From NCBI GenBank assembly GCA_964423615.1, contig CAYRFQ010000005.1, positions 131,393 through 195,392 on the forward strand: a DNA stretch of 64,000 bases, given 5' to 3'. This document shows, piece by piece, positions 42,253-51,238 of this stretch. The position numbers and the translations under genes are program-made. How positions within the stretch are numbered: position 1 is the stretch's first letter; every line of letters begins with the position of its first letter. The notes beneath the pieces were generated by a model. That model was not told the DNA's origin. It did not search any database and saw only the letters and a list, made by a program, of their open reading frames with translations. The stretch is from CAYRFQ01 sp964423615. Its GTDB lineage: Bacteria > Planctomycetota > Planctomycetia > Gemmatales > Gemmataceae.

Positions 42253-44622
42253 ATGACGAAGCGAATCTTAATCTCCTGTCCCCGATGTCAACACCAACTG
42301 CACGTGCGCGAGGAGTACCTTGGAAACACACTGCGCTGTCAACATTGCGATCATTCGTTCCTGACGAAAGTCGAGATTCCTTGTGGCCGATGCGAACGCA
42401 ACCTCCGAGTCCGACCAAACGTAGTCAACAAAATTGTCACCTGCAACTACTGCGAACAGAACTTCACCGCCAAGCCCGCTTCCGCTTGCCCAGCATGTCA
42501 AGCTCCTTATCGTTTCAACACCAAATCGCTAGGGCAATTTCGTCGTTGCAGACAATGTCAGCATAAGTTCCGGTTGATGGTCTCTCGTGAAGACCAACCG
42601 TTACTTTTCAGTTTGGTTCAAGCTGGATACTTCGAACGGACGAGTCCAACGGAATCTGAGAACGTCGGGACTACTCAGCTGCCAGAATCCATCACCCAGG
42701 ATAAATCCACACACCCTCCACAGGACGGAGGGGAGACCGAAGGAGAGAAGCTGAATTCTTCGTCGTTTCCTAAATCCGCACCCAAAATGGGTCTGGAAGG
42801 CCAAGACGACCTTGTTCACGAACTCCGTTTGAAGATTCAACAAGGCGAAGCTGAGTGCCAGCGATTAAAGTCTGAAATCGAGCAGTTGGAACAACAGCTA
42901 GAGAACGAACGCCGAATCGCCGAAAACCGCTTTGAGCAAGTGACCGAGGAGTTCAATGCCAGAGCCGAACAGAACGCGGTACTCCAAACGCAGCAGAACG
43001 TGGCCCAAGAGCAAATAACACTACTCCAGTCTGAGTGTTCACGGTTACAGACTGAAATTCATCAGTCAAACACCGAACGTCAGAAAGTAGAAGAACAGAT
43101 TGCCCAGATAACTCAAGAGATGGACGAGGTATCCAACCAGAACCAAGCTCTCCAGAAAGTTGCCCAAAATAAAACAACCCAAATCCAGACCGAGTTGACG
43201 AAACTCACAAGTCAGAGAGATTTTGTTGAAGCCGAAAATGATCGCTTACAAACGCATTATCGGTGGACTTCGGAAGAGTTAAACCAGTTGCGCACCCAGC
43301 ACCAGGAGGCCTTGGCCGAACTGGAAAACCTGACCGGAGTCAACAATACGCTGCGTGCGGAACTGTCCACCTTGACGGAACAGATCGAAGCACAGGAAAA
43401 GGCCAACGAAGAAAAGAAGATAGCGTCCGAAGAGTGGAACATCCAACAACGCCAACTTCAACAAGAGTATGAGCACCAATTAGCGGATCAGGCAGAAAAA
43501 GCAGCCGTGGAGCACCAACGGCTCAATCGAGAATTAACTTCTCTCCGTGAGCAACATTCCCACGACCAACAAGCCATCGCGCAACGAGATCTGCTCTTGA
43601 AACAGATTGAAGAAATACGAGCCGAACGTGACGAGTTGCTGAAACGATTAGATATCGCGGAATCACAGATTGATGAACTGCGAGAATCCTCTTCAAACCA
43701 ACAAGCCCTATTCGACGAAAAGTTACAGGTCATAGAAAAGCAACGAGACAATCTTCAAAACCAACTGACTGAGTCTATCGTACGTTTAGAACAATCCACA
43801 CAACTCTTACAACTCCAAGAGCAGGACAGTCTTCAACAACTCGAGGAATTGCACCAACAACTCAGATCCGAGCGAACGGCGAACATGGAACTACACACCC
43901 AACTGAGGCAACTCGACGTCGTCAGTGACCAACGAGACCACCTCCAAAACGAACTCGCGGCGACTGAGAAAGCCGTCATGAAGTTGGAGGAGACAACCCG
44001 AGAACTTCAGCAGCAACTAGTTCAGCAGGCGGCCGAGAAAGAGCAACTGGTCGTATCGTTCGAGCAGGCACGCCAAGAGATGGATACGGACCGCTACAAC
44101 TTGCAGGAGCAACTAACTACCCTCGAGAAAGAACGGAGTGACCTCCAGGCGAAAGCTACCCTTTCGCACCAAGAGGTTGTCCGATTAACGAGTCATTACA
44201 TGGAGGTCGTCAAAAAACTCCAAAAGGCCAAAGAAGTTGTTGGCTCAGAACTCAATGCTCGTGACCAAATGATACAGGCGATTCAACGGCAATATGAAGG
44301 AGTTGCTGAACGGAATAGAGTGTTGGAAACGCAGGCCAAGAACCTCCAAACTCAATCAGGCGGCACCATGACAATAGAAAAAGACCGCGTTGCGGAATTC
44401 CAACTCCTTCAAGAAAATCTGCAAATGGCGTTAGAAAAAGTGCAGGTGCAGGAAGCAAAGTTGGAGAGCTATAAGCAACGACTCGCCCAGGAACAGCAGA
44501 GCCGAACACAACTCACCGGTGAGCTTCAGAAACTTCGAGGAGGGGTTGAGCAATCAAGCACTCTCTCATCTGATTTGGTAGAAGCCCTTTTCTCTCACTT
44601 CGGCAAACAAACGAGGAAGTGA
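42253..44622 (+). CDS. Triple zinc-ribbon plus long coiled-coil protein
   Basis: 789 residues. Three CxxC pairs of pairs lie in the first 105 residues: C9/C12 with C29/C32, C44/C47 with C64/C67, and C79/C82 with C99/C102. Each forms a zinc ribbon of the short 'rubredoxin-like knuckle' type. After an acidic linker (about 130-180), residues 185-770 are almost continuous coiled coil rich in Gln, Glu and Leu. It has no signal peptide or membrane span, so it is probably cytoplasmic and elongated. Similar zinc-ribbon/coiled-coil proteins occur in planctomycetes without a known role; a scaffolding function is a guess. It sits between two exported-protein genes on the same strand. Confidence 0.82.
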   Translation: MTKRILISCPRCQHQLHVREEYLGNTLRCQHCDHSFLTKVEIPCGRCERNLRVRPNVVNKIVTCNYCEQNFTAKPASACPACQAPYRFNTKSLGQFRRCRQCQHKFRLMVSREDQPLLFSLVQAGYFERTSPTESENVGTTQLPESITQDKSTHPPQDGGETEGEKLNSSSFPKSAPKMGLEGQDDLVHELRLKIQQGEAECQRLKSEIEQLEQQLENERRIAENRFEQVTEEFNARAEQNAVLQTQQNVAQEQITLLQSECSRLQTEIHQSNTERQKVEEQIAQITQEMDEVSNQNQALQKVAQNKTTQIQTELTKLTSQRDFVEAENDRLQTHYRWTSEELNQLRTQHQEALAELENLTGVNNTLRAELSTLTEQIEAQEKANEEKKIASEEWNIQQRQLQQEYEHQLADQAEKAAVEHQRLNRELTSLREQHSHDQQAIAQRDLLLKQIEEIRAERDELLKRLDIAESQIDELRESSSNQQALFDEKLQVIEKQRDNLQNQLTESIVRLEQSTQLLQLQEQDSLQQLEELHQQLRSERTANMELHTQLRQLDVVSDQRDHLQNELAATEKAVMKLEETTRELQQQLVQQAAEKEQLVVSFEQARQEMDTDRYNLQEQLTTLEKERSDLQAKATLSHQEVVRLTSHYMEVVKKLQKAKEVVGSELNARDQMIQAIQRQYEGVAERNRVLETQAKNLQTQSGGTMTIEKDRVAEFQLLQENLQMALEKVQVQEAKLESYKQRLAQEQQSRTQLTGELQKLRGGVEQSSTLSSDLVEALFSHFGKQTRK

Positions 44623-45026
44623 CACCCTTACCCTACTTTAACCCAATCGACTTTATGGCCACCTAGCCCTTCCAGTTCCCCAAAGCCTTACGTTTGGACG
44701 TAGAAATTCGGGAAGATTCCTGTTTTCCATTGGTTTCGAATAATTCTATTTGTGACTACAACTCTACTCACCGACATAAAAAGGCGCAGTTTGAGAAGTA
44801 ATTACATCGCGTTACTTATTTTAAATCGAGTCTCTTTCGAAGAAAAGTATACTTGACACAAAGAGAGATTCGGCTCAACAAACAAATCACTTTCACTTGC
44901 AGCTGCATCTCGGCCCACAGGTTTCTCGACCACAATAAGAACAACACATCCTCGTCCGAATCGTCCCACAGTTGTTGCGACAAATTGTTGGGTCAGCGTC
45001 CGGACTGTGCAATTGGGGAAACACAG
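44623..45026. other. Intergenic region with probable promoter for the next gene
   Basis: About 400 bases, AT-rich from 44740 to 44850. A TTGACA word occurs near 44850, but no matching -10 element stands out. No gene was recognised. Confidence 0.4.
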
Positions 45027-46136
45027 ATGACCAATTCGAAGAGGCTTCAGATCGAAGTACTGGAAGATCGCAACTGCCCCGCGATCATTACAACCGTTGA
45101 TTTCGGGGGCAATCTGTTGATCATGGGGACACCCACTAGCGGAGATTTGACTATCAATGTGGTGGCACCAGATACCTACACGGTTCAGGATGGGCCCGCG
45201 ACGTTCGGTCCCGCCCTTGCTCCTGGAGATGTCTTCATTTTCCTACAAGGCAACCAAGACAACACCATCACCTTCGGGCTGAATGGTAATTCACTCAGCA
45301 ATAACCTGACCATCAACACAGGGGCGGGTGCCGACCAAATCCTTTTCCCAACCCCAGGAGCGATCCGGGGAAATCTTCAAACAACCGGGGTCAATTCTTT
45401 CACGCTCGTTTCCTCGACGATTAGTGGTAACGTGTCTCTATTTGCCAGGAACGAAAACGAAATCAACTCCTTTACGTTTTTCAGTTCCCAAGTTGGTGGT
45501 ACCTTCACCTTCGCAGGAGGGAATGGGGGCAATGTAGTGACATTCATCGGGTCGACCGTTGGCCAACGCACGTCCCTCCAGCTGGGCAACGGGTTCAATG
45601 CCTTAAATGTAGATGCCACCTCATCGTTGGGTGGAGATCTGTTTTACATGGGCGGATCAGATGTCGATTCGGTAAGTTTGAGCGGATCGATTGCCGGGAG
45701 TTCTATGTTCACTCTTGGATTCGGAACGAATACTTTCAACTTGTTTTCTTCCGGGTTGGCGAGCAGAGACCTCTTTGTCCTTGGAGGTGGCGGGACCGAC
45801 AACGTAACCATCGCTGGGTCCGTGGGGGGAAGTGCCACCTTTCAACTTGGTAGTGGTATGAACACGTTGTCGTTCATAGCGATATTGCCATTTCCAAATA
45901 CTGTTTCTGGAAGTGGGTTCACATACATTGGAGGAGCAGGCAGTGACAATGTCAATTTCGACTCCGACGCCAGCCTTGCAAATGTAATCCTCCAACTAGG
46001 AGGCGGGGCCGATACCCTGACTCTCGGAAATTCGGCGGCGTTCAATTCGCTGTTCGGAGATTTCGGGACAGGTGACGATGACTTCATTAATTTACTTGGG
46101 TTCTTACCCACAAACACAAGGCTCCTGAACTTGTAA
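45027..46136 (+). CDS. Small exported beta-repeat protein with LEDR-type motif
   Basis: 369 residues from the ATG at 45027, with GGGGAA about eight bases upstream; the frame is open further back but reads poorly. The N-terminus is 'KRLQIEVLEDRNCPAIITT', the LEDR export-type motif with Cys in place of Val. The remainder is imperfect repeats rich in Gly, Asn, Ser and Thr ('GNGGNVVTFIGSTVG', 'GFGTNTFNLFSSGLA', 'GSGMNTLSFIA'), a beta-solenoid similar in style to the protein at 28970-30640. It is likely surface-located; the function is unknown. Confidence 0.82.
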   Translation: MTNSKRLQIEVLEDRNCPAIITTVDFGGNLLIMGTPTSGDLTINVVAPDTYTVQDGPATFGPALAPGDVFIFLQGNQDNTITFGLNGNSLSNNLTINTGAGADQILFPTPGAIRGNLQTTGVNSFTLVSSTISGNVSLFARNENEINSFTFFSSQVGGTFTFAGGNGGNVVTFIGSTVGQRTSLQLGNGFNALNVDATSSLGGDLFYMGGSDVDSVSLSGSIAGSSMFTLGFGTNTFNLFSSGLASRDLFVLGGGGTDNVTIAGSVGGSATFQLGSGMNTLSFIAILPFPNTVSGSGFTYIGGAGSDNVNFDSDASLANVILQLGGGADTLTLGNSAAFNSLFGDFGTGDDDFINLLGFLPTNTRLLNL

Positions 46137-46275
46137 ATCTATCCCCTGATTCCCGATCAGTTGTTGTAACGAAAGAAACGTCACACCAACGAACCTTGAG
46201 CAACAATTCAAGTGGCCCACATTGGTGAGGTCGTGTGGGCAATATTTGAGTCTTGTGCTAGATCGACGTAACCGT

Positions 46276-46975
46276 TCAAGTCTGAAGAAGTAGTTTGGGA
46301 CATGGTCGGTTCTCTCGGGCTGCGAGAATCGCATAACGCAAGTATTCCAACACAGAGGGTTTTTGCAAACGGCATATTTGCAACACTGTCAAGATACGTT
46401 CAGCGAAACGGCAGCCCCCTCGCTCGTGCAACCGAAACTGCCTTTGCGCCTCACTACGGCCCGACGAACCAAACGCTCGACAAAATTGTTGGTCGGCTCG
46501 ACTCCCTCGACGGACACGAACTTCCAGAGACCGTCTTCCAGCCCCAAGACGTTCTCGCAAAAACCAGCGACGCGTGGATCTTCCACGTACGTCCCTTCGA
46601 TCAATAGCCTACTCATGCGCCTCTCCAAAGGGGCCATCAACGCTTTAAGTTGTTCCCCCGTGACTTTTCCTTCTCGGAACTGATTCCACGCAGCGAAGAC
46701 CTCTTTGACCAAACACACCCCCCTTTTACCAATCCGCTGGCCAGCTCCGCCAGACACACCGAGCTTTCGGAAATCTCGCTTGAGGTGAGCCCAACACACC
46801 TGCCGTCTGCGGGCTGGGATTTTGTGGTAGACCGAATACCGATCACAGTCGACAAGGCCATGAATCTCTTGGCCCAAGATCGCCGCCAAACCAGCCACGC
46901 TACGGGTCAGATGAACAACGAAGAGCCAAAGACCACCTTTGGGCAGCCATCCAACTGCTCTCGTCCGACATTCAA
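46276..46975 (-). pseudogene. IS66-type transposase fragment
   Basis: The C-terminal half of a DDE transposase of the IS66 type is read on the minus strand: 'VCWAHLKRDFRKL', 'VEGVEPTNNFVERLVRRAV', then 'RRKGSFG'. After that a frameshift near 46425 leads into 'CRFAERILTVLQICRLQKPS'. The N-terminal half, including the zinc-finger region, is missing. The break at about 46960-46985 coincides with the truncated 5' end of the next gene on the other strand, so one rearrangement damaged both. Confidence 0.85.
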
Positions 46976-46984
46976 TCACGAACA

Positions 46985-48469
46985 GTGTTTGGCCACATCG
47001 GATGGCGTGAAGTGGACGACGAATGGGTGTACCTCCACGGAAACGGTGGGATCGGATCGGAAGGGACGATCGACGCAATTAATTCCCTTTCGGGGAACTT
47101 GCGCCATTACAGTTTGCCCGATCCACCCACCGCGACGGACTTACGCGATGCCGTCCAAGCAAGTCTCGGTCTGCTTGCCCTTGGGCCACGCTGTCTCATG
47201 GTTCCACTCTTGGCGAGTGTCTACCGCGCCGTTTTGGGAAACGTGGATTTCTCGATTGTCCTGACAGGCCCGAGCAGATCCTTCAAAAGCGAACTCGCAG
47301 CCTTGGTTCAACAACACTCTGGGGCGGCGATGAACGCCCGCAACCTTCCCGCCAATTGGACGTCCACCGAGAACGCATTGGAAGGGATAGCTTTCATCGC
47401 GAAAGATGCCATTTTGGTCATTGATGATTTTTGTCCGTTGGGGACTTCTCGTGACGTCCAACAGCTTCATAAAAAGGCAGACCGTGTGCTCCGCGCGCAA
47501 GGCAACCATTCCGGGCGAGGCCGGATGAATTCGGACGGGACGTTACGCGTTGAACGTCCGCCTCGCGGCTTGATTTTGTCTACTGGCGAAGACCTCCCTA
47601 CAGGACTCAGTCTTCGTGCGAGGCTGGTTGTGCTGACCGTCTCGCCGGGCGACGTTGGGACGCTCAGAAACGGTCACAACGCCCCATTGGCTCAATGCCA
47701 ACAAGACGCCGAGAGCGGCTTGTACGCCGCGTCCTTGTCAGCATTCTTGGATTGGGTGGCACCTCAACTCGCCGAAATCCAGAATCGTTTGAAAAGCGAG
47801 AGGAACGAGTTTCGCCAACAATGGGCCACGGCTTCCCAACACGCTCGAACGCCTGCGAACGTCGCCGATTTGGCTTTGGGTCTGCGGTGCTTCATGGACT
47901 TCGCCGTTTCGGTGGGGGCCATTAGCCAGGATGAGCGAGATCAACATTGGAGTTCAGGCTTGAAGGCTTTTGCGGAAGTGGCCGAATTGCAACACGAACA
48001 GATTGTTCAATCGGAGCCTGCCCTGCATTTCGTAGCTCTCGTTCAAGCTGCATTGTCAGGCGGCTACGGGCACATTGTAAACGAACATGGTGGAGCCCCA
48101 CCGGAACCAAGAGCTTGGGGTTGGCAGGCTGAACTGTCCCGTCCGAACCCAGAGTTTCCGGAAGGCCCGTGTCGCCCGAGGGGAAAATGCTTCGGTTGGG
48201 TCATCGAAGGCCAATTGAATCTCGATCCGGAGAACAGTTATGCCGTTGCCCAAACGGTAGCCAAGGACAAAGACGACAGCTTGTCCGTCACAAAAAGTAC
48301 ACTTGCTCGAAGGCTTCACGAGAAAGGTTATCTCGAAAGCCGAGAGGCAACCCGCCAGAAGCTGACTACCCGAAAGACGATCCAGGGGATCCGTCGAGAG
48401 GTGTTGCATATTCGTCTCGACCTCTTCCAGAACCTGTCTTCTACCAGCACACAAGAAGATGAAAACTGA
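46985..48469 (+). CDS. DUF927-type phage/plasmid ATPase, N-terminally truncated
   Basis: About 494 residues remain from base 46985; the conserved sequence begins immediately ('GHIGWREVDDEWVYLHG') and no ribosome binding site precedes it, so the true N-terminus is lost at the IS66 fragment. DUF927 proteins are helicase/ATPase-like replication proteins of phages, plasmids and integrated elements. The P-loop reads 'VLTGPSRSFKSELAAL' (F-K-S rather than G-K-S), and the Walker B-like strand is 'AILVIDDFCP'. Later blocks are 'RVLRAQGNHSGRGRM', 'PPRGLILSTGEDLPTG' and 'SLRARLVVLTV'. It is followed by genes typical of a mobile element. It is probably non-functional unless a new start is used. Confidence 0.82.
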   Translation: MFGHIGWREVDDEWVYLHGNGGIGSEGTIDAINSLSGNLRHYSLPDPPTATDLRDAVQASLGLLALGPRCLMVPLLASVYRAVLGNVDFSIVLTGPSRSFKSELAALVQQHSGAAMNARNLPANWTSTENALEGIAFIAKDAILVIDDFCPLGTSRDVQQLHKKADRVLRAQGNHSGRGRMNSDGTLRVERPPRGLILSTGEDLPTGLSLRARLVVLTVSPGDVGTLRNGHNAPLAQCQQDAESGLYAASLSAFLDWVAPQLAEIQNRLKSERNEFRQQWATASQHARTPANVADLALGLRCFMDFAVSVGAISQDERDQHWSSGLKAFAEVAELQHEQIVQSEPALHFVALVQAALSGGYGHIVNEHGGAPPEPRAWGWQAELSRPNPEFPEGPCRPRGKCFGWVIEGQLNLDPENSYAVAQTVAKDKDDSLSVTKSTLARRLHEKGYLESREATRQKLTTRKTIQGIRREVLHIRLDLFQNLSSTSTQEDEN

Positions 48470-48817
48470 CTAGCGAATCACCCAAATTCCAGCTTTGAGC
48501 AAGTTGTGGGCCGGTTGGGCCGGTTTGACGCAGGGGGGAGCGACCACGGGAATCAAAAATACAACGACGACGACACTCCAAGCCATAGGAAGAGAAGTGC
48601 TGTTGGTTGGGTCGCACTGATGAGTCTGTTTTTTTGATTGTGGCAATGATGTTCGTGCCCAAGGCGCCATAGTTGCGACCAACAGCGACAACGTGTGTCC
48701 GAAAGTTGGTGACAACTGTGGCAGCCGATGACTTTTGGTGGCAGTTTCTGAGCCTGCTTGGCCGACTTGTGAAAAGGCGACTTTACAAAAGATTTAGGAA
48801 AAATAAGGAGATCCAAT
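48470..48817. other. Spacer inside the integrated-element remnant
   Basis: 348 bases between the DUF927-type gene and the GGxGSG gene, presumably with the promoter of the latter. No gene was recognised; a short leftward hydrophobic frame has no ribosome binding site. Confidence 0.45.
48805..48810 (+). promoter_or_regulatory. Strong ribosome binding site of the GGxGSG gene
   Basis: AAGGAG lies seven bases before the ATG at 48818. Confidence 0.75.
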
Positions 48818-49315
48818 ATGGGCGGACTGGGAAGTGGCCTGACGTATCAATACTGGCGACCTCCTCGCAAGACGACCGTCGAAGAATGCAAGGTGTTGAC
48901 GGTGAAGGGCCTTCGCAAGTTGGATTTGCTCAAACCCGACACTAGGATATCCAGAACTCTGAGTTGGGGAGGGGATAATCCGGGAGCGAAATCGATATTC
49001 GGGATAACGGTCGATACGGCCAATGAGTGTCCACACATTGTCTTGTCTTACCGCAGTCGCGAAAGGGAGGAATCGTTCGAATATCTCGTCCGGTTGAGCA
49101 CAACCGAACCTCCGTTTGGCGGAGTGCGTTGGTGGCTCCATTGTCCTTTGGTCTTCAAGGCAGGACTGTGCGACAGTCGCGTCACGAAGCTATTTCTGCC
49201 GATGGGACGAAAATACGTCGGATGCCGGAAGTGCCTGAATTTAGGATACCGAAGCTCTCAAGAATCGCACAAATACGATCGCCTTTACGTGACCTGGGCG
49301 AAGGATTTGGAGTGA
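48818..49315 (+). CDS. GGxGSG-type accessory protein with a C-terminal zinc finger
   Basis: 165 residues. The start 'MGGLGSG' and 'RKTTVEECKVLTV' are hallmarks of a family common in mobile and accessory regions of many bacteria. The C-terminal half has 'HCPLVFKAGLCDSRVTKLFL' and 'GCRKCLNLGYRSSQ', a likely four-Cys zinc finger in which the first pair is more widely spaced than usual. Its function is unknown; nucleic-acid binding is plausible. The neighbours (DUF927-type ATPase, excisionase-like HTH, integrase) place it in an integrated element. Confidence 0.8.
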   Translation: MGGLGSGLTYQYWRPPRKTTVEECKVLTVKGLRKLDLLKPDTRISRTLSWGGDNPGAKSIFGITVDTANECPHIVLSYRSREREESFEYLVRLSTTEPPFGGVRWWLHCPLVFKAGLCDSRVTKLFLPMGRKYVGCRKCLNLGYRSSQESHKYDRLYVTWAKDLE

Positions 49316-49419
49316 GATTTCGAGACCTTCAAGGACGCGATAGACGGGTTGGGAAAACGTTACCTGTGAACAAAAAAGAGCGTTGACAATCGACAAAGAA
49401 AAGAAAAGAGGAGCGGTCA

Positions 49420-49713
49420 ATGCAAAACGGATTAGAGATCGACGGCGAGCAACTGAACCGAATCGAAACCAAGCTCGAGCGAATCTTCGAAGTCGTGGTA
49501 GAAGCCAGAAACATGCGTGCCTTCTACACGATCGAGGAATTCGCTGGCCGTGTCGGGACAGCAACTTACACGGTGCGGGAGTGGTGCCGACAAAGGCGAA
49601 TCCACGCCCAGAAACAGAACTCGGGACGTGGCAAACACCAGGCGTGGGTGATCTCCCACGAGGAACTCGAACGATATCGACGCGAGGGATTGCTTTACTC
49701 AAAAACGCCTTGA
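49420..49713 (+). CDS. Excisionase-like helix-turn-helix protein
   Basis: 97 residues from an ATG with GAGGAG upstream. Residues about 5-30 form an amphipathic helix, probably for dimerisation. Then comes a MerR/Xis-type winged helix: 'FYTIEEFAGRVGTATYTVRE', 'WCRQRRIHAQK', 'WVISHEELERYRR'. Such proteins act as excisionases or repressors beside integrase genes. Its 3' end overlaps the convergent integrase gene by 19 bases, supporting a role in excision of this element. Confidence 0.78.
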   Translation: MQNGLEIDGEQLNRIETKLERIFEVVVEARNMRAFYTIEEFAGRVGTATYTVREWCRQRRIHAQKQNSGRGKHQAWVISHEELERYRREGLLYSKTP

Positions 49714-50399
49714 ATGGCTTGTTGTTCATTCGACGGAACGAGGTGAATATACCGGTCGCGGATGTCGGACGTGTGCCCCACCCACTTGTCCAACACACGT
49801 TGGTCGATCCCCTGAGCAACGCAACTACTGATGAATGAATGCCGCAAACAATGCCAGCCCCGAATCACAGACCACTTCGACCCAGCCAATACCCGAACGA
49901 AGTGGTCTCGGACTTGATTCACCGACACCGGTGTGTGGGTTTGCGATTTCTGCCGACTGTACGCCACGTTCGGCGGTTGGTTGAACAAGTTCGTTGTGCC
50001 AGGATGATCTTCCAAGTAGCCCGCCGGTGTTTGCCTCAACGGAGCCGTCAACGGGACCCGTCGAGTCGACCGCACTCCCTTCACTCGTTTCTTCTCTCGG
50101 ACCAAAACCATCCCACCTTCCAAATCGACATCGCTCACTAATGCCCGAAGCATTTCGGACCGCATTGCTCCAGTGTGTGCGGCAAAGCAAAACATCGGAT
50201 AAATCCAAGGCAGGTGTGCGTGTACTCTGACGTAATCGAGAAGTTCTTGAATTTCAGAGGTTGTTAAGAACAAGCAGTCCCAAAGCAACTTTGGATCGCC
50301 TCCAACTGCAATTCCTCTTTCGATTTTTGCCCAGGTCATAAACGGCGGCTTTTCATCCAGTTTTGGATAGCGCAGCCCAAGCGAAGGAAAAACACCACT
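49695..50399 (-). pseudogene. Tyrosine recombinase (integrase), N-terminus removed by an IS
   Basis: The catalytic domain is complete: Arg in 'HTGAMRSEML', 'HCLRHSF' (H-x-x-R), His in 'WVGHTSD', and the nucleophile Tyr in 'DRYIHLV'. The frame continues upstream of the ATG at 50339 as 'SLGLRYPKLDEKPPF', a normal core-binding-domain segment, and stops making sense at about 50400, where the IS5-type element begins. The missing part is the N-terminal half, roughly 150-200 residues in full-length relatives. A 214-residue product from 50339 would keep the catalytic residues but lack the DNA-arm and core-binding domain. The element may therefore be unable to excise. Confidence 0.87.
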
Positions 50400-50890
50400 A
50401 AGAGGCTGTTCCTAAATTCGATTTTGCCCTCTTTTGGTGCGTATAATGGAGGTTTGAAACGAAAACCCTATCCGAGTGATTTAACGGACGAACAATGGGC
50501 ATTGCTTGAACTTTTACTGCCCGCGATTTCCAAGCGAGGACGACCTCCCCAACTTGATCGACGAGAGGTCCTCAACGCTCTGTTTTATCTCAACCGCGAG
50601 GGCATTACGTGGCGAGCGATGCCTCACGACCTGCCCAACTGGTCGAGTGTGTACAACTACTTTGAGGCTTGGCGAGGCAATGGCACGTGGCAAAAAATAA
50701 CTCCAAGCTCTCAATATCCAGGTCCGCCGAAAGGACCTGCGGGCTGATACACCCAGTGCTGTGATTATCGATTCGCAGAGTGTCAAAGTCACCGAGCCAG
50801 CCAACACTCGAGGCTATGACGGGGCCAAGAAGTTGACCGGACGAAAACGCCATATCTTGGTCGATACCTTGGGGTTAGTGTTGGCCGTGG
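50400..50890 (+). mobile_element. Truncated IS5-type insertion element
   Basis: The left end lies at about 50400-50404 (GGCTGTTCCTAAATTCGATT region). The right part is lost after about 50890, where the transposase similarity stops abruptly. It splits the integrase gene. Confidence 0.7.
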
Positions 50891-50913
50891 GTAAAGAATC
50901 GAATAGCATGTAA
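50454..50913 (+). pseudogene. IS5-family transposase, frameshifted and truncated
   Basis: The frame starts at a TTG at 50454 with GGAGG directly upstream: 'KRKPYPSDLTDEQWALLE' and 'GITWRAMPHDLPNW' are typical of the IS5 group. At about 50700, near a run of six A, the protein similarity moves by +1 to another frame: 'VRRKDLRADTPSAVIIDSQ', then 'GRKRHILVDTLGLVLAV'. IS5 relatives sometimes use programmed frameshifting, but normally by -1. The C-terminal catalytic part is missing, with a stop at 50911-50913. Confidence 0.82.
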
Positions 50914-51238
50914 TTTTTGGCCGTAAGTCCAAGCGCCACAATGCGCGGATACCTACTATTCGATTATTTACGACGGGTCTCCCAGTCTGTTGTTAAAATA
51001 GAGGCTACTGGATATTTTCGCAATTTACTCCATTTCATGGAATATCAACTCTGCCGCAGTGTACTAGAGAGAGTCTTCCAGGTAACCAATCCTTCCACCC
51101 GATCGCGGCCAAGCCCAAACACTTCCGAGCTTCGGATTCGAACGGTTTACGATTGGGTTGGGCACAGTTGTTTCGCCAAAGGCCGCGAAAGTTGTTTCCC
51201 ATTCGAGCCGGGTGTACCCAACCCAATCGTAAACCGCT
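50914..51238. other. Gene-free stretch with an inverted-repeat element
   Basis: About 325 bases after the IS5 remnant. It holds the 24-bp inverted repeat at 51143-51236 and otherwise nothing recognisable. Confidence 0.5.
51143..51236. repeat. Inverted repeat with 24-bp arms, related to the element at 7121-7314
   Basis: The arms 51143-51166 and 51213-51236 are reverse complements with one mismatch and about 46 bases between them. Reading inward from the right, CTAGAGCGGTTTACGATTGG resembles the 7.1-kb arm with small indels. It lies immediately past the stop of the leftward TPR gene and may also act as its terminator. Confidence 0.65.

Noticed and set aside
51130..51150. GTTCGAATCC on the minus strand, like a tRNA T-loop
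   Set aside because: The flanking bases do not pair as a T-stem and no acceptor or anticodon arm can be drawn.
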